A DNA stretch of 64,000 nt from Pseudomonas synxantha BG33R (GCF_000263715.2 NZ_CM001514.1:3413674-3477673); one strand, 5' to 3'; positions 45,982 through 56,966 are shown, counted from the stretch's first letter. Translations and numbers: made by a program. Notes: generated from the letters alone by a model not told the origin.

Positions 45982-46851
45982 TCAAATAGACGATTTGCGA
46001 CGGTTGTACAGCCCGCCGAGCAAACCGGTGAGGCAACCGATAACCAGGCCGCCGACATGGGCCGCGTTGGCGATTTGGCCGAAGCCGATCATCGAGACCA
46101 GCCCCGACAGGCAGAGCAGCAGCCACACCAGCATCATCACCAGCACCCCACGGGGCAGGCGATAGGCTGGGTTGGGAGACAATAGTTGAAAGATCCAGCA
46201 ATGCCCGAGCAGGCCATACAACACACCGGACAAGCCCCCGAACAGGCCAGGGCCGCCATAAGCGTATTGCGTGTAGTTGGAGACCAGGCTGAACAACAGG
46301 GTCAACCCCAGCAGGTTGATACTGCCCTGGCGCGCTTCGATGCGCCGGCCCAACTCCCAGTACCACATGCCGTTCATGGCCAGGTGCAGGATGCCGAAGT
46401 GGATCAGCATCGGCGTGACCAATCGCCACCACTGCCCTGAAGCGAGCGTGTCGGCCAGCGGTGTGAACTGGATGTACTCGCCCAGCACCCGGAAAGGCAG
46501 GAACGTCAGCCAGGCCATGGCTTGCAGGTTTTCACCAAGCAGGGTCACGGCGCCGACGATGAGGCTGGCCAGCAACACCAGCGCGGTGACCGGACTATGG
46601 CGTACTTGCTGGACAAAGCCTGGCCGAGCAACCGGTGCCTGTTCGGGAATATCCAGCTGCTGGTCCGGGTCGCCGGCAGGAAAGCGTTGATACAACACGC
46701 GCACGTCATCGCTGATGGTTTCGGGCACCCACAACACTTGCTCGCCCGCCTCCTCACTGACGCGATGGGGCACCTGCATGCGTTGCAGCAACTTGACGAA
46801 ACCACCCAGGTCGACGCTCAGGGGCAAGCGCAATACGGCTACGGTACTCAT
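45982..46851 (-). CDS. Rhomboid family intramembrane serine protease
   Basis: A 289-residue membrane protease of the GlpG type. A cytoplasmic N-terminal domain of about 90 residues (LSVDLGGFVKLLQRMQVPHR) is followed by six membrane helices. The catalytic Ser is in FGGLSGVLYGLLGHCW and the His in IANAAHVGGLVIG; the conserved HFGILHLAMNGMWYWELGRRIE stretch is also present. It cleaves membrane proteins within the bilayer; targets unknown. Its start overlaps the stop of the phosphoesterase gene (ATGA). Confidence 0.94.
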   Translation of the reverse strand: MSTVAVLRLPLSVDLGGFVKLLQRMQVPHRVSEEAGEQVLWVPETISDDVRVLYQRFPAGDPDQQLDIPEQAPVARPGFVQQVRHSPVTALVLLASLIVGAVTLLGENLQAMAWLTFLPFRVLGEYIQFTPLADTLASGQWWRLVTPMLIHFGILHLAMNGMWYWELGRRIEARQGSINLLGLTLLFSLVSNYTQYAYGGPGLFGGLSGVLYGLLGHCWIFQLLSPNPAYRLPRGVLVMMLVWLLLCLSGLVSMIGFGQIANAAHVGGLVIGCLTGLLGGLYNRRKSSI

Positions 46852-47819
46852 GGAATGGCCTCAGGTCGCTCAACGTCGACCCATACAAATTTACGCGGAT
46901 CCAGTTGGGTTTCCTGGTCGAGTCGATACGCCACCAGCTTGCCGTACAGCACCGCGCTGTAGTCCAGGCAGGCCAGGTTCGGGCGGATCGGCGCCGGTTT
47001 GCCGCTGCGCCAGTAGTGGCCGACGAACAACAACGGCTCGTCGACGCCGTAGCGCAGCAGGGAATTCTTTTCGGTGGACGACAACGGCGTGCGCGCCACC
47101 GGCTCTGGCAAAGCGTCGGGCTGGAACACGATGTCACCGTAGGTCTTGGGGTCATCTTCCCAGAACTTGGTACGGAAGAACGACCGCGTCAAGCCATCGC
47201 CACCGGTCAGAGTCAGGCCATCGGGCAGACGCATATCAGTGCCGCGCAGCAAGCGGTCGAAGGCGTTGCAGGCAAAACTGCCCGGTACGGCTGCGGCTTG
47301 CAGGAAGTGCTGGTCGATGCAGCCATCCGGGAAGGTGGCGCGCAATGGCTGGATGAAGCCTTCATCCCAGCACGCGTGCACCACGCGAAAACGCCCGGCG
47401 TCGACAAACAGCGGCATGTCGTAGAACCAGCCGAGGAAGTCGTGCCAGTCGGCCGGGTGGTGCTCGAACTGGGTCAGGGTCTCTTGGATCAACCGCGCAT
47501 GACGTGGGTTGTGCTCGCGCACGAACTGCCTGCCGCTGCCGGGTGGTGCCGGGGTGGTCCAGCCCAGCGCATTGAACTCATGGTTTCCCATGATGCACAG
47601 CGCCTGCCCGGCCACGGTCATATCGTGGACGATATGCAGCGCCTCGCGGATGCGTGGGCCACGGTCGATGATATCGCCCAGGAACACCGCCATGCGCGAC
47701 GGATGGCGCCAGGTGCCGCCCTGCTTGTGGTAACCCAATTGGTCGAGCAAGTGCTCAAGGGTATGAGCGCAACCGTGCACGTCACCAATCAGGTCGTAGC
47801 TACGCGCGGGATCGAGCAT
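46848..47819 (-). CDS. Calcineurin-like metallophosphoesterase
   Basis: A 323-residue metal-dependent phosphatase of the PrpA/ApaH type. Metal motifs are YDLIGDVHGCAHTLE, FLGDIIDRGP and IMGNHEFNALG, followed by a late histidine motif FVGHYWRSG. It may hydrolyse dinucleotides or phosphoproteins; the substrate is not known. The start at 47819 (MLDPARSYDL) overlaps the nadK stop (ATGA), and its own stop overlaps the rhomboid start, so all three are coupled. Confidence 0.92.
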   Translation of the reverse strand: MLDPARSYDLIGDVHGCAHTLEHLLDQLGYHKQGGTWRHPSRMAVFLGDIIDRGPRIREALHIVHDMTVAGQALCIMGNHEFNALGWTTPAPPGSGRQFVREHNPRHARLIQETLTQFEHHPADWHDFLGWFYDMPLFVDAGRFRVVHACWDEGFIQPLRATFPDGCIDQHFLQAAAVPGSFACNAFDRLLRGTDMRLPDGLTLTGGDGLTRSFFRTKFWEDDPKTYGDIVFQPDALPEPVARTPLSSTEKNSLLRYGVDEPLLFVGHYWRSGKPAPIRPNLACLDYSAVLYGKLVAYRLDQETQLDPRKFVWVDVERPEAIP

Positions 47820-48709
47820 CAGTCGCCCCCACCCCCCAAGCGGCTGCCCCAGCCCAACTTGGTACGGCACACTTCGTAGTAGTTGTGATCCAGCGGGTGG
47901 ATCAAGCGCAACTTCTGTGCCTTCTTGCTCACGGTGATGGTGTCACCGGGGGCGCAGGTGAAATGGTTCTGCCCGTCGCAGGAGACTTGCGGGTAGATCT
48001 GCATGTCTTTGGACACCACGATTTTCAACTCACTGTTGCCATCGACCACAATCGGTCGACTGGACAACATATGGGGGTACATCGGCACGATCACAATGGC
48101 ATCGAGCTTGGGGTGCATGATCGGGCCACCGGCCGACAGCGCATACGCGGTGGAGCCGGTAGGCGTGGCGACAATCAGGCCGTCGGCCTTCTGGCTGCAC
48201 ACGAACTGGCCGTCGATATACAGCTCGAACTCGATCATCCGCGTGGATTTGCCCGGGTGCAGCACCACATCGTTGAGGGCATCGCCCTGCCCGATCGCCT
48301 CGCCATGGCGACGCACTTCGGCTTGCAGCAGGAAGCGGTTTTCCACCAGATAATGGCCGTCGAGCACCTTGGCCACTTCGACTTCCAGCTCATCGGGGCG
48401 GATGTCGGTCAGAAACCCCAGGCTGCCGCGGTTGATCCCCAGCACCGGCACGTTATGCCGCGCCAGCGCCCGGGCGGCACCGAGCAGGCTGCCATCGCCG
48501 CCGACCACGATGACCATGTCGCAGACCTCGCCGAGCATCTTGCGCGACGAGGTCTGCAGGCCGTGGCCCGGGAGGATTTCGGCGATGGTGTCTTCGAGGA
48601 TCACATGCAGGTGGCGCTCGAGCAGAAACTTCTTCAGCCGGCGGACGGTGTCCAACACCTGGGTACTGCCCAGGCGACCGATAATGCCGATATTGCGAAA
48701 TTGCTCCAT
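47819..48709 (-). CDS. nadK: NAD kinase
   Basis: A 296-residue ATP-dependent NAD kinase, making NADP. The catalytic GGDG motif is at residues 70-73 (VIVVGGDGSLLGAA), with NRGSLGFLTDI, ALNDVVLHPGKSTRM and the nucleotide-site LIVATPTGSTAYALSAGGPI. The start at 48709 (MEQFRNIGII) has CAGGAG upstream in the transcript; the frame continues 33 codons upstream without sense. First of the coupled run nadK-phosphoesterase-rhomboid. Confidence 0.96.
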   Translation of the reverse strand: MEQFRNIGIIGRLGSTQVLDTVRRLKKFLLERHLHVILEDTIAEILPGHGLQTSSRKMLGEVCDMVIVVGGDGSLLGAARALARHNVPVLGINRGSLGFLTDIRPDELEVEVAKVLDGHYLVENRFLLQAEVRRHGEAIGQGDALNDVVLHPGKSTRMIEFELYIDGQFVCSQKADGLIVATPTGSTAYALSAGGPIMHPKLDAIVIVPMYPHMLSSRPIVVDGNSELKIVVSKDMQIYPQVSCDGQNHFTCAPGDTITVSKKAQKLRLIHPLDHNYYEVCRTKLGWGSRLGGGGD

Positions 48710-48854
48710 GGGGCTCCTGCGGGATTTGGGGTGCGGCAAAAAAGAACGATTATGGGCGAAAGGCCGCCTCAGGCAAAATCCTTTGTCGCCGCCGCGCCTT
48801 GATGACAATGGTTCTCAGGCACCTTCACCCGGCTGAAAAGGCTATGCTCGGACC

Positions 48855-49802
48855 ATGACCGTGTTCCCTGACTTGCACAACTTGCCTCGCCAATTGCGCC
48901 ACCCCGAGGTGCGCGACCTGGCGTGGGTGATCCTCGCCCCGCCCATGCTGGCGCAAACGCCGTGGCCGCAGCGCCACCCGCTGGCCGGCAGTGACTGGGT
49001 GCAGGCGCCACACCGGCTTGAGCATTGGCTGCGTGCGCTTGATCAGGACAGCAGCGCCCTGCAGCAGTGGCTCAGCCTGTCGCGCACACGGCGCCTGGGC
49101 CTCTATTACGAGCGCCTTTGGCAGTTTGCCGTGCAGCACGCGCCGGGTGTGGAATTGCTGGCCGCCAACCTGCCGATCCGCCGCGCCGGGCATACCCTGG
49201 GCGAACTGGACATGCTGTTGCGCGACCGCGATGGCGTGCACCATCTGGAACTGGCGATCAAACTCTATCTTGGCCCACAGGACGGCAATGGCCAGGACAC
49301 CGCGCAATGGCTCGGCCCGGGCTGCCATGACCGGCTGGACCGCAAGCTGGCGCACCTGGCCGAACATCAACTGCCGATTTCTGCACGGGCCGAGAGCCGC
49401 GACGCCTTGGCGGCGCTGGATATCCAGGTGTTCGATGCGCATTTGTGGCTGGGCGGTTATCTGCTCTATCCCTGGCCTGGCACGGCGCAACCCCCAATCG
49501 GCGCCCACCCGCAGCATCTGCGTGGATGCTGGTTGCATCAGCGTGACTGGTCGGATTTTGTCAGCACCCGCCCGCCCGGCCACTGGCAACCCCTGCCCCG
49601 CCACGCCTGGTTGGCACCTGCGCATTACACGGCGGATCAAGTGTGGAGTGAAGCGCAGATGCAAAGCTGGCTGAAGGACCTGGATCCGATGGCACCGGCG
49701 CAGTTACTGGTGCGAATGGTGCACAGCGGTGAGGATTGGGAAGAAGCCGAGCGGCTGTTTCTGGTGGCGGATCTTTGGCCGAATGTGCCGGGGGCAGGCT
49801 GA
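48855..49802 (+). CDS. DUF1853 family protein
   Basis: A 315-residue cytoplasmic protein of DUF1853, divergent from nadK as in other pseudomonads. The middle contains [25 protein letters not shown], which fits the PD-(D/E)xK nuclease-like core that the family is said to have (acidic residue, then E-x-K). Activity is unknown. The start is at the ATG at 48855; about 145 bases separate it from nadK. Confidence 0.87.
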   Translation: MTVFPDLHNLPRQLRHPEVRDLAWVILAPPMLAQTPWPQRHPLAGSDWVQAPHRLEHWLRALDQDSSALQQWLSLSRTRRLGLYYERLWQFAVQHAPGVELLAANLPIRRAGHTLGELDMLLRDRDGVHHLELAIKLYLGPQDGNGQDTAQWLGPGCHDRLDRKLAHLAEHQLPISARAESRDALAALDIQVFDAHLWLGGYLLYPWPGTAQPPIGAHPQHLRGCWLHQRDWSDFVSTRPPGHWQPLPRHAWLAPAHYTADQVWSEAQMQSWLKDLDPMAPAQLLVRMVHSGEDWEEAERLFLVADLWPNVPGAG

Positions 49803-49830
49803 TAGATCCTCGGTGTATTCAAGGCAGCCA

Positions 49831-49920
49831 TCGGGAGCAAGTCGAATCGTCGCACCGCCCCTCCCACAGGTAGTGCTGCGGCGCACTGAAAAATGTGGGA
49901 GGGCTTGCTCCCGATGGCGA
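49831..49920. repeat. REP inverted pair with a variant arm
   Basis: A variant arm (GGGAGCAAGTCGAATCGTCG...CTCCCACAG, 49834-49870) faces a normal unit (TGTGGGAGGGCTTGCTCCCG, near 49894-49914). The variant shares its inserted sequence with 42145-42178. Located between convergent DUF1853 and chlD genes. Confidence 0.8.
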
Positions 49921-49931
49921 CTGCCCAGGCA

Positions 49932-50663
49932 CTACAACGCATCAATATGCTGATAATCCAACTGCAACCCCATCGCCAACTCCTGAGCCCGCCCCAACCG
50001 GATCGGCCCGCGCTCAATGTCTACCAGTAACCCCGGGCACTCCAACGGCGGCAACCCATCAATGGCTTTGAGCCGACCATCAGTGATCACCAGCAATCGC
50101 TGTTGCTGCGCCGGGTAACGCTTGCGCCGCGCTTTGAGCCACTGCCCGGCCTCGCTCAAGGCGGGGAGCAGCGGCGTACCGCCACCGGCGCCTAACTGCT
50201 CCAGCCAACCCGTCAAGCCCTTCGCCGCCTTCAAACCTTGCACCTGCCACCTCGGCGATGCCCCGCTGGCCGTCAACAGCGCCATGCGCGCCCGTTGCCG
50301 ATAAGCGTCGTCGAACAGCTGAGCCAACAAACCCTTGGCATCGGTCAACGCCCGATGGCGCCGGGTGGACGCCGAGGCATCGACGATTACCAACCACAGT
50401 TCCGGCGCCGAACGGCTACGCAGGTGGAACAGCAGGTCATCACGGCATTGTGGCCGTCCACCGAGCAACGTACCCGGCCAATTGATCCTGCCGTTCTGTG
50501 CGCTGCGCGCCGTGCCCTGCCTGCCGTTGTCCAGCCGCCCCGCCTGGGGCCGGGCATCCGCCCCCGCGTCAGGTCGAGGGCGAATGCCTAGGGCTTTTTT
50601 GGCCAGGCCGGTACATCGCGGCGGGCGCCCGTGGGCAAGGCCGGCGCAGGCATATCGCCCCAT
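49932..50663 (-). CDS. VWA domain protein, magnesium/cobalt chelatase subunit D-like (ChlD/CobT-like)
   Basis: Up to 243 residues with a von Willebrand A domain: MIDAS-type [10 protein letters not shown] (DxSxS form), then [12 protein letters not shown] and [12 protein letters not shown]. With the AAA+ ChlI-like protein upstream it should form the ATPase part of a chelatase working with CobN to insert cobalt. The start is uncertain. The only ATG (50663) lies within the end of the chlI frame and makes a lead of low-complexity Arg/Gly/Pro; a TTG at 50468 would start just before the VWA domain and give 178 residues. Cotranscribed with chlI and cobN. Confidence 0.85.
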   Translation of the reverse strand: MGRYACAGLAHGRPPRCTGLAKKALGIRPRPDAGADARPQAGRLDNGRQGTARSAQNGRINWPGTLLGGRPQCRDDLLFHLRSRSAPELWLVIVDASASTRRHRALTDAKGLLAQLFDDAYRQRARMALLTASGASPRWQVQGLKAAKGLTGWLEQLGAGGGTPLLPALSEAGQWLKARRKRYPAQQQRLLVITDGRLKAIDGLPPLECPGLLVDIERGPIRLGRAQELAMGLQLDYQHIDAL

Positions 50664-51586
50664 TGGCCCTGCCCGGGCGAGCTTTCAGACGGTTTTGATG
50701 ACTGTCCTTGATTCGGCGGTGCGGCCGGGGGCGTTTGCTGCTGACGACGGTGGCGCAAGGCAAACTCGGCCACCGCTTCAATGTCTTGCTCGGCAATGGC
50801 TGACGCGCCTCGCCACGCCGCATGGGCCCGGGCGCCACGCAGCCAGACCAGGTCGGCGCGCATACCGTCCACGCCTGCGGCAAAGCAACGTTCGGTAATC
50901 TGTGCCAACGCGTGATCGTCCAGGTCGATGCTGTCGAGTCGCGCCCGCGCCTGCGTGCAGCGTTCGCGCAACTCGGCTTGCGGCGCGGCCCACTGCGCGC
51001 AGAAGGCCGCCGGATCACTGTCGAAATCCAGGCGACGACGAATGATCTGCCCACGTTCGGCGGGCAAGGTCTGCCCGCTCAGCGCCACATTGAAACCAAA
51101 GCGGTCGAGCAACTGCGGGCGCAACTCGCCCTCTTCCGGGTTCATGGTGCCGATCAGCACAAAGCGCGCCGAATGCCGATGGGAAATACCGTCGCGCTCG
51201 ATCAGGTTGGTGCCGCTGGCGGCCACGTCCAACAGCAGGTCCACCAAATGGTCGGCCAGCAAGTTGACTTCATCCACATACAGCACGCCGCCGTCAGCCT
51301 TGGCCAACACGCCGGGGGAAAATTGTGCACGGCCTTCACCCAGTGCGGCATCCAGGTCCAAGGTGCCGACCAGGCGTTCCTCGGTCGCGCCCAGGGGCAA
51401 GGTCACGAACTGGCCGCTGGCAAGGAGGTCCGCCAGCCCACGGGCCAGGGTCGACTTGGCCATGCCCCGCGGACCTTCGATCAGCACGCCGCCGATGCGG
51501 GGGTCGATGGCGGTCAGGCACAGCGCCAGTTTCAGGTCGTCAGCACCGACCACGGCGGACAGCGGAAAATGGGGAATCTCGGTCAT
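50588..51586 (-). CDS. AAA+ chelatase subunit I-like ATPase (ChlI/BchI type)
   Basis: A 332-residue AAA+ ATPase. Walker A is [17 protein letters not shown], Walker [23 protein letters not shown], and sensor 1 [23 protein letters not shown], all typical of magnesium chelatase subunit I. The C-terminal 50 residues are Pro/Gln/Ser-rich ([20 protein letters not shown]) and link to the next gene. The start at 51586 overlaps the cobN stop by one base (TGATG). It is probably the motor for CobN-type cobalt insertion in this operon. Confidence 0.92.
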   Translation of the reverse strand: MTEIPHFPLSAVVGADDLKLALCLTAIDPRIGGVLIEGPRGMAKSTLARGLADLLASGQFVTLPLGATEERLVGTLDLDAALGEGRAQFSPGVLAKADGGVLYVDEVNLLADHLVDLLLDVAASGTNLIERDGISHRHSARFVLIGTMNPEEGELRPQLLDRFGFNVALSGQTLPAERGQIIRRRLDFDSDPAAFCAQWAAPQAELRERCTQARARLDSIDLDDHALAQITERCFAAGVDGMRADLVWLRGARAHAAWRGASAIAEQDIEAVAEFALRHRRQQQTPPAAPPNQGQSSKPSESSPGQGQWGDMPAPALPTGARRDVPAWPKKP

Positions 51587-54500
51587 CAGCTGTCTTCTTC
51601 TATATCCAGCAAGAGGTTTTCCAGTGCTTCGCGATAAGCCCCCGGCGCCTGCCACATGCCCCGCTGCTGGGCTTCGAGCATACGCTCGGTCATGTCGCGC
51701 AGGGCATCGGGGTTGTGCTGCTGCACAAACGCCCGGGTGTCAGGGTCCAGCAGGTAGGCATCGGCCAGCAGTGCATATTGATGATCGTCGATCAACGCGG
51801 TGGTGGCGTCGAAAGCGAACAGGTTGTCCACGGTCGCGGCCATTTCAAACGCGCCTTTGTAGCCATGGCGTTTCACGCCTTCGATCCACTTGGGGTTGGC
51901 AGCGCGGGCGCGGATCACCCGGTTCAGCTCTTCCTTCAAGGTGCGGATTCTGGGCAAGTCCGGCTGGCTATGGTCGCCATGGTAGCTGGCGGCCTTGTCA
52001 CCGCTCAGGGTTTCCACGGCGGCGAGCATACCGCCCTGGAATTGGTAGTAATCATTGGAATCGAGCAAGTCGTGCTCGCGGTTGTCCTGGTTCTGCAACA
52101 CCGCCTGCACTTGGCTCAGGCGCTGGGCAAACTGCTCGCGGGCGGCGGTGCCTTCATCGGAGCCCCCGTAGGCATAGCCGCCCCAGTTGAGGTAGACCTC
52201 GGCCAAGTCCTCGCGGCTCTGCCACAGGCGCCCGTCAACCGCGCCCTGCACGCCCGCGCCATAGGCACCCGGTTTGGCGCCGAAGATGCGCCAGCCGGCC
52301 TGCTTGGCCGCAGCCTCTGCATCCAGGCCCGACTCAACCAGCGCCTGGCGCTCGCTGCGCACCTTGGCGGCCAGCGGGTTCATGTCGTCCGGTTCATCCA
52401 GGGCCGCCACCGCCTGCACCGCTGCGTCGAACAGGCGGATCAGGTTGGCGAAGGCATCGCGGAAGAAGCCGGATACGCGCAGGGTCACGTCGACACGCGG
52501 GCGATCCAGCAGGCTGATCGGCAGGATTTCAAAATCGTCGACCCGCTGGCTGCCGGTGGCCCATACCGGGCGCACGCCCATCAGCGCCATGGCCTGGGCG
52601 ATATCATCACCGCCGGTGCGCATGGTGGCTGTGCCCCAAACCGACAAGCCCAACTGACGCAAGTGGTCGCCGTGGTCTTGCAGGTGACGTTCGAGAATCA
52701 GGTTGGCCGATTGGAAACCGATGCGCCAGGCCGTGGTGGTTGGCAGGTTGCGTACGTCCACGGTAAAGAAGTTACGCCCGGTCGGCAGCACATCCAGGCG
52801 CCCGCGACTGGGCGCACCGCTGGGCCCTGCCGGGACGAAGCGCCCGCTCAAGGCATCGAGCAGGCCGCGCATTTCCGCCGGGCCGCAGGCGTCCAGGCGT
52901 GGTGCCACCACGATGCGCAGGCTTTCGACGACCGACTTGACGTCCTCCCAGCCAGGCTCCTCCAACTGCTCGACAGGGCCTTCCAGCGCCTGCTCGATCA
53001 AGCGCGTGGCGTAGAGCTCCAGGCGTTCGCGGGTATCGCCAGCGGTGCGCCACAACTGCCCGTCAATCTTTTGCAGTACCAACGGGCGCCGGCCCGTCCA
53101 TGGCTCGGCCAAGGCGCAATCGAGCGGATCGAAGCCCAGCTCGAAGGCCTTGGCCAGCACCCGCAACAGGCTAGATTGCGGGCCACGGCCATCGCCACGG
53201 GGAATGCGCAGCAACGCCAGCAAGGTGTCGATGCGCAAGCGGCCCTCGGGCGACTCGCCAAAGATATGCAGGCCGTCGCGGATCTGCGACTCCTTCAAAT
53301 CACACAGGTAGGTGTCCAGGCGCGGCAACCAGATGTCGGCGTCAGTCTCGCTGTCCAGCTCCAGCTCCTGGTCGATGCGGGTTTCGCGCACCAGTTTGAG
53401 AATGTCTTTTTGCAGCTCAAGCGCGCGGCGCGGGTCGAGCAGTTGCGCCTCGTAATACTCGTCGGCCAACAACTCAAGGTTACGCAACGGGCCGTAGGTT
53501 TCGGCGCGGGTCAACGGCGGCATCAAGTGGTCGATGATCACCGCCTGGGTGCGCCGCTTGGCCTGGGCGCCCTCGCCCGGGTCGTTGACGATAAACGGGT
53601 AGATATTGGGCAGCGGCCCCAGCAATGCATCCGGCCAGCAGTTTTCCGACAGACCGACGCCCTTGCCCGGCAACCACTCCAGGTTACCGTGCTTGCCCAC
53701 ATGAATCACGCCGTGTGCGCCGTAGGTGTGACGCAGCCAGAAATAGAACGCCAGGTACCCATGGGGCGGCACCAGGTCCGGGTCGTGGTACACGGCGCTC
53801 GCGTCCACCTGGTAACCCCGGGCCGGCTGGATGCCGACGAAGGTCAGGCCCAGGCGCAGGCCGGCGATCATCATGCGGCCGTCGCGGAACATCGGATCGT
53901 TTTGTGGAGCGCCCCAACGTTCCAGCACGGCCTGGCGATTGGACTCGGGCAGTCGATCGAACAACGCCTGGTACTCGGCCAGGCCCAGGCTTTGATGGCA
54001 CGGGCGCTGGTCAAGGCTGTCGAGGTCGTTGGTGACACCGCCGAGCAGCTCGTGGATCAGTGCGGTGCCGCTGTCCGCAAGCGCCGGCGCCACCGGATAG
54101 CCTTCAACCTGCAAGGCCCGCAGGATATTCAGCGCCGCTGCTGGCGTGTCCAGGCCCACACCGTTACCGATGCGACCGTCACGGGTCGGGTAGTTGGCGA
54201 GGATCAAGGCGATGCGTTTGTCGGCATTCGGCACCCGGGCCAAGTCAACCCAACGCCGCGCCAGTTCAGCGACAAAATCCATGCGCTCGGGCGCTGCGCG
54301 GTAGCACACCACGTCAGACTGGCTGCGCTCGCTGCGCCAGGCCAGGTCCTTGAAGCTGATCGGCCGGCTGATGATGCGCCCATCCAGCTCGGGCAAGGCA
54401 ATATGCATGGCCAGATCGCGAGGGCCGAGCCCCTGCTCGCTGGCTTCCCAGCCGGGCTGGTTATCCTGGGCGCAGATCGCCTGGATCACCGGGACGTTGC

Positions 54501-55347
54501 GCCGAAACGGTCGCAGATGCGGCACTTCGGGGCTGGATTGGGCAAAGCCTGTGGTGTTGAGGATCACCGCGACTTGCACGTCGTCCAACAGGTCCTCGAC
54601 CACCGTGAGGCAACCGGGCTCTTTCAAACTGGCCACTGCGATGGGCAACGGGTTCAGGCCCGCTGCCTGCAAGCGCTGGCAGAACACATCGATAAATCCG
54701 GTATTGGCCGCCTGCAAGTGGGAGCGGTAGAACAACACCGCGGCCACGGGGAAGTCGGCGCGCCAATCCGCCTGCCAGTCATTGAGGCGGGCATTGGCTT
54801 TGTGCGGGTGATAGATCGCCGTACGCGGCAAGGTTTGTGGCTCGGCCCAGGCATAGTCGCGGCCCAGATGGGCGCTGGCCAGGCAGTGATAAAAGTCCAA
54901 CGCATTGCCCAGGCCACCCTGGCGCAAAAAGTGCCACAGACGCTCGCGCTGTGCAGCAGCGACGGTGCTCAGGCCGCTGAGTTCCGGGTCTGGACGATCA
55001 TCCCCCGGCACCAGGATCAACGTGACGCCACGCTCGGCCAGCTCTACCAGGCGCTCGATGCCGTAGCGCCAATAACCAATGCCGCCATGCAAGGAAATCA
55101 GGATGACCTTGGCGTGACGCAACACCTCATCGACGTACAGGTCGACCGAGGCGTGGTTCTGCACCTGCATCGGGTTGGCCAGGCGCAGGCTGGGGTAATC
55201 CTCGGGCAACTGCTGGGCGGCTTCGGCCAGCAGCGCCAGGCTGGAGTCACCGCTGCACAGGATCACCAGCTCGGCGGGGGTTTGCCCAAGGTCGGCAATA
55301 TTGTCGTCCGCGACGAAACCACCGGGTTGGGTCCTGAGCAGGTGCAT
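51586..55347 (-). CDS. cobN: Cobaltochelatase subunit CobN
   Basis: A 1253-residue large subunit of aerobic cobaltochelatase, which inserts Co2+ into hydrogenobyrinic acid a,c-diamide. Full length for CobN; recognisable stretches include [49 protein letters not shown] and [21 protein letters not shown]. It is second in the cobW-cobN-chlI-chlD operon, 2 bases after cobW, behind the cobalamin riboswitch at 56515-56715. Confidence 0.96.
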   Translation of the reverse strand: MHLLRTQPGGFVADDNIADLGQTPAELVILCSGDSSLALLAEAAQQLPEDYPSLRLANPMQVQNHASVDLYVDEVLRHAKVILISLHGGIGYWRYGIERLVELAERGVTLILVPGDDRPDPELSGLSTVAAAQRERLWHFLRQGGLGNALDFYHCLASAHLGRDYAWAEPQTLPRTAIYHPHKANARLNDWQADWRADFPVAAVLFYRSHLQAANTGFIDVFCQRLQAAGLNPLPIAVASLKEPGCLTVVEDLLDDVQVAVILNTTGFAQSSPEVPHLRPFRRNVPVIQAICAQDNQPGWEASEQGLGPRDLAMHIALPELDGRIISRPISFKDLAWRSERSQSDVVCYRAAPERMDFVAELARRWVDLARVPNADKRIALILANYPTRDGRIGNGVGLDTPAAALNILRALQVEGYPVAPALADSGTALIHELLGGVTNDLDSLDQRPCHQSLGLAEYQALFDRLPESNRQAVLERWGAPQNDPMFRDGRMMIAGLRLGLTFVGIQPARGYQVDASAVYHDPDLVPPHGYLAFYFWLRHTYGAHGVIHVGKHGNLEWLPGKGVGLSENCWPDALLGPLPNIYPFIVNDPGEGAQAKRRTQAVIIDHLMPPLTRAETYGPLRNLELLADEYYEAQLLDPRRALELQKDILKLVRETRIDQELELDSETDADIWLPRLDTYLCDLKESQIRDGLHIFGESPEGRLRIDTLLALLRIPRGDGRGPQSSLLRVLAKAFELGFDPLDCALAEPWTGRRPLVLQKIDGQLWRTAGDTRERLELYATRLIEQALEGPVEQLEEPGWEDVKSVVESLRIVVAPRLDACGPAEMRGLLDALSGRFVPAGPSGAPSRGRLDVLPTGRNFFTVDVRNLPTTTAWRIGFQSANLILERHLQDHGDHLRQLGLSVWGTATMRTGGDDIAQAMALMGVRPVWATGSQRVDDFEILPISLLDRPRVDVTLRVSGFFRDAFANLIRLFDAAVQAVAALDEPDDMNPLAAKVRSERQALVESGLDAEAAAKQAGWRIFGAKPGAYGAGVQGAVDGRLWQSREDLAEVYLNWGGYAYGGSDEGTAAREQFAQRLSQVQAVLQNQDNREHDLLDSNDYYQFQGGMLAAVETLSGDKAASYHGDHSQPDLPRIRTLKEELNRVIRARAANPKWIEGVKRHGYKGAFEMAATVDNLFAFDATTALIDDHQYALLADAYLLDPDTRAFVQQHNPDALRDMTERMLEAQQRGMWQAPGAYREALENLLLDIEEDS

Positions 55348-55349
55348 GG

Positions 55350-56411
55350 TTAAACGCTGAGGGCAGCGCGCAATTGCGCTTCAAGGCCAGCGGCGTCCAG
55401 CTCCTGACCGATCAGCACCAGGCGCGTGATACGCGCTTCATCGGCCCCCCAGGCACGGTCGAAGTGCTTGTCAAAGCGCGTGCCCACGCCCTGGATCAGC
55501 AGGCGCATCGGCTTGTTCGGGATAGCAGCAAAGCCTTTGACGCGCAAAATGCCGTGTTGCACCACCAATTGGGTCAGGGCGTCCAGCAACAGTGCTTCGT
55601 CGGCTTGAGGCAAGTCGATGGAGATGGAGTCGAAAGCATCGTGATCGTGGTCGTCTTCGCCTTCATGGTGATGATCGTGATGACTGTGGCGAGCGTCGAT
55701 ATGCTCTTCGGAGCCGGCACCCAGGCCGATCAGCACGTCCAATGGCAGGCGACCGCTGCTGGCTTCGATGATCTTGACCGCCGGCGGCAGCTCTTCGGCC
55801 ACTTCCCGGCGCACGCGGGCCAGGTCTTCGGTGCTGATCAGGTCGGCTTTGTTGAGGATCACCAGGTCGGCGCTGGCCAGTTGGTCGGCGAACAGCTCGT
55901 GCAACGGCGACTCGTGGTCCAGGTTCGGGTCCAGTTTGCGCTGGGCGTCGACTTGATCCGGGAACGCAGCGAAAGTGCCGGCGGCCACGGCCGGGCTGTC
56001 GACCACGGTGATTACCGCGTCAACCGTGCAGGCGCTACGGATTTCCGGCCACTGGAAGGCTTGCACCAGGGGTTTGGGCAAAGCCAGGCCAGAGGTTTCG
56101 ATGAGAATATGGTCAAGGTCGCCACGACGGGCCACCAGCTCACGCATTACTGGGAAGAACTCTTCCTGAACCGTGCAGCACAGGCAGCCGTTGGCCAGTT
56201 CGTACACGCGGCCGTTGGCTTCTTCTTCGGTACACCCGATGGAGCATTGCTTGAGGATTTCGCCGTCAATGCCCAGCTCGCCAAACTCGTTGACGATCAC
56301 GGCTATGCGACGGCCCTGGGCGTTATCGAGCATGTGGCGCAGCAACGTGGTCTTGCCCGAGCCGAGGAAGCCGGTAACGATGGTGACGGGGAGTTTGGCC
56401 AGTGTTTTCAT
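55350..56411 (-). CDS. cobW: CobW, G3E-family GTPase for cobalamin biosynthesis
   Basis: A 353-residue GTPase of the COG0523/G3E family, thought to deliver cobalt to the chelatase. Walker A is TGFLGSGKTTLL (G14-K20-T21), Walker B region ILIETSGLALPKP, the metal motif CLCC in ANGCLCCTVQEEF, and the G4 motif NKADL. A His/Asp-rich stretch (ARHSHHDHHHEGEDDHDHDA) before the C-terminal domain likely binds metal. The start at 56411 (MKTLAKLPVTI) gives the normal N-terminus. First gene after the minus-strand riboswitch. Confidence 0.95.
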   Translation of the reverse strand: MKTLAKLPVTIVTGFLGSGKTTLLRHMLDNAQGRRIAVIVNEFGELGIDGEILKQCSIGCTEEEANGRVYELANGCLCCTVQEEFFPVMRELVARRGDLDHILIETSGLALPKPLVQAFQWPEIRSACTVDAVITVVDSPAVAAGTFAAFPDQVDAQRKLDPNLDHESPLHELFADQLASADLVILNKADLISTEDLARVRREVAEELPPAVKIIEASSGRLPLDVLIGLGAGSEEHIDARHSHHDHHHEGEDDHDHDAFDSISIDLPQADEALLLDALTQLVVQHGILRVKGFAAIPNKPMRLLIQGVGTRFDKHFDRAWGADEARITRLVLIGQELDAAGLEAQLRAALSV

Positions 56412-56514
56412 CGGATGCCCTTTGGGGCGGGCATACGGGACGACAGGCCCTGCGGCACGCGCAGCAGCGGATTTCGTCACCGGATCACCCCGCCCGGTTG
56501 AATTGGAAAATCAG

Positions 56515-56715
56515 TGACGAGGCAGGTCTCCTGGCTTGGGGCGTGCAGGTCTTGTGACCAACGCTGACTGCGCCTTCCCGCCGTCTCGGCAGTGGCGTGG
56601 CAATCAACTGAACCCTTCACAGTTGCGGGGGCAGCCGCGGCTTGAACCGCGTTCCCTTCTTAGCTTCGGCCTGAGCCGAAGAACCTCGAGGGTGCAAGGC
56701 TACGCAGTGCAACGG
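56515..56715 (-). promoter_or_regulatory. Cobalamin riboswitch upstream of cobW
   Basis: Read on the minus strand, the stretch carries the cobalamin aptamer landmarks in order: GGTTC near the 5' end, GCTGCCCCCGCAACTGT, the B12 box GCCACTGCC, GGGAAGG, and the closing AGCCAGGAGACCTGCC. About 100 bases then lead to the cobW start. B12 binding would shut off cobW-cobN-chlI-chlD. Confidence 0.93.
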
Positions 56716-56839
56716 AGCGGGTCAATGTCGCGCCGCCTAAAGCATAAACATACCCAGCCTGTGCCTTAACCAACTCAGTCTTTGTAAGGCTTGCGCCGAT
56801 CCCGCAAAAGCGCCTGCAATATGATGTCATATTCAATAC

Positions 56840-56868
56840 GGAACGGTCGCGCAGAACGACACCACGCA
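56840..56868 (+). promoter_or_regulatory. hrp-box-like promoter before the effector candidate
   Basis: GGAACG, 16 bases, then CCACGCA, against the HrpL sigma factor consensus GGAACC-N15/16-CCACNNA: one mismatch, correct spacing. It lies 98 bases before the ATG at 56967. The remaining sequence from 56720 to 56966 shows no gene. Confidence 0.6.
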
Positions 56869-56966
56869 GCAGTGCTCATTTCATACAGACACTCCTGCCA
56901 TTTCGCAATTAGCGAAGTGTTTTTGAAATGTGGCGAATTTTAATCCATTGGCTTCAGGAATGAATC

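Noticed and set aside
49257..49520. Open frames on both strands inside the DUF1853 gene
   Set aside because: Arg/Ala/Pro-rich shadows without ribosome sites; DUF1853 on the plus strand explains the region.
51325..55353. Very long plus-strand open frame (1342 codons) opposite cobN and chlI
   Set aside because: Shadow frame of cobN/chlI caused by GC-rich codon positions; the minus-strand proteins carry unambiguous family motifs.
56536..56769. Plus-strand open frame of 77 codons upstream of the effector candidate
   Set aside because: It lies within the minus-strand cobalamin riboswitch, which explains the sequence fully.
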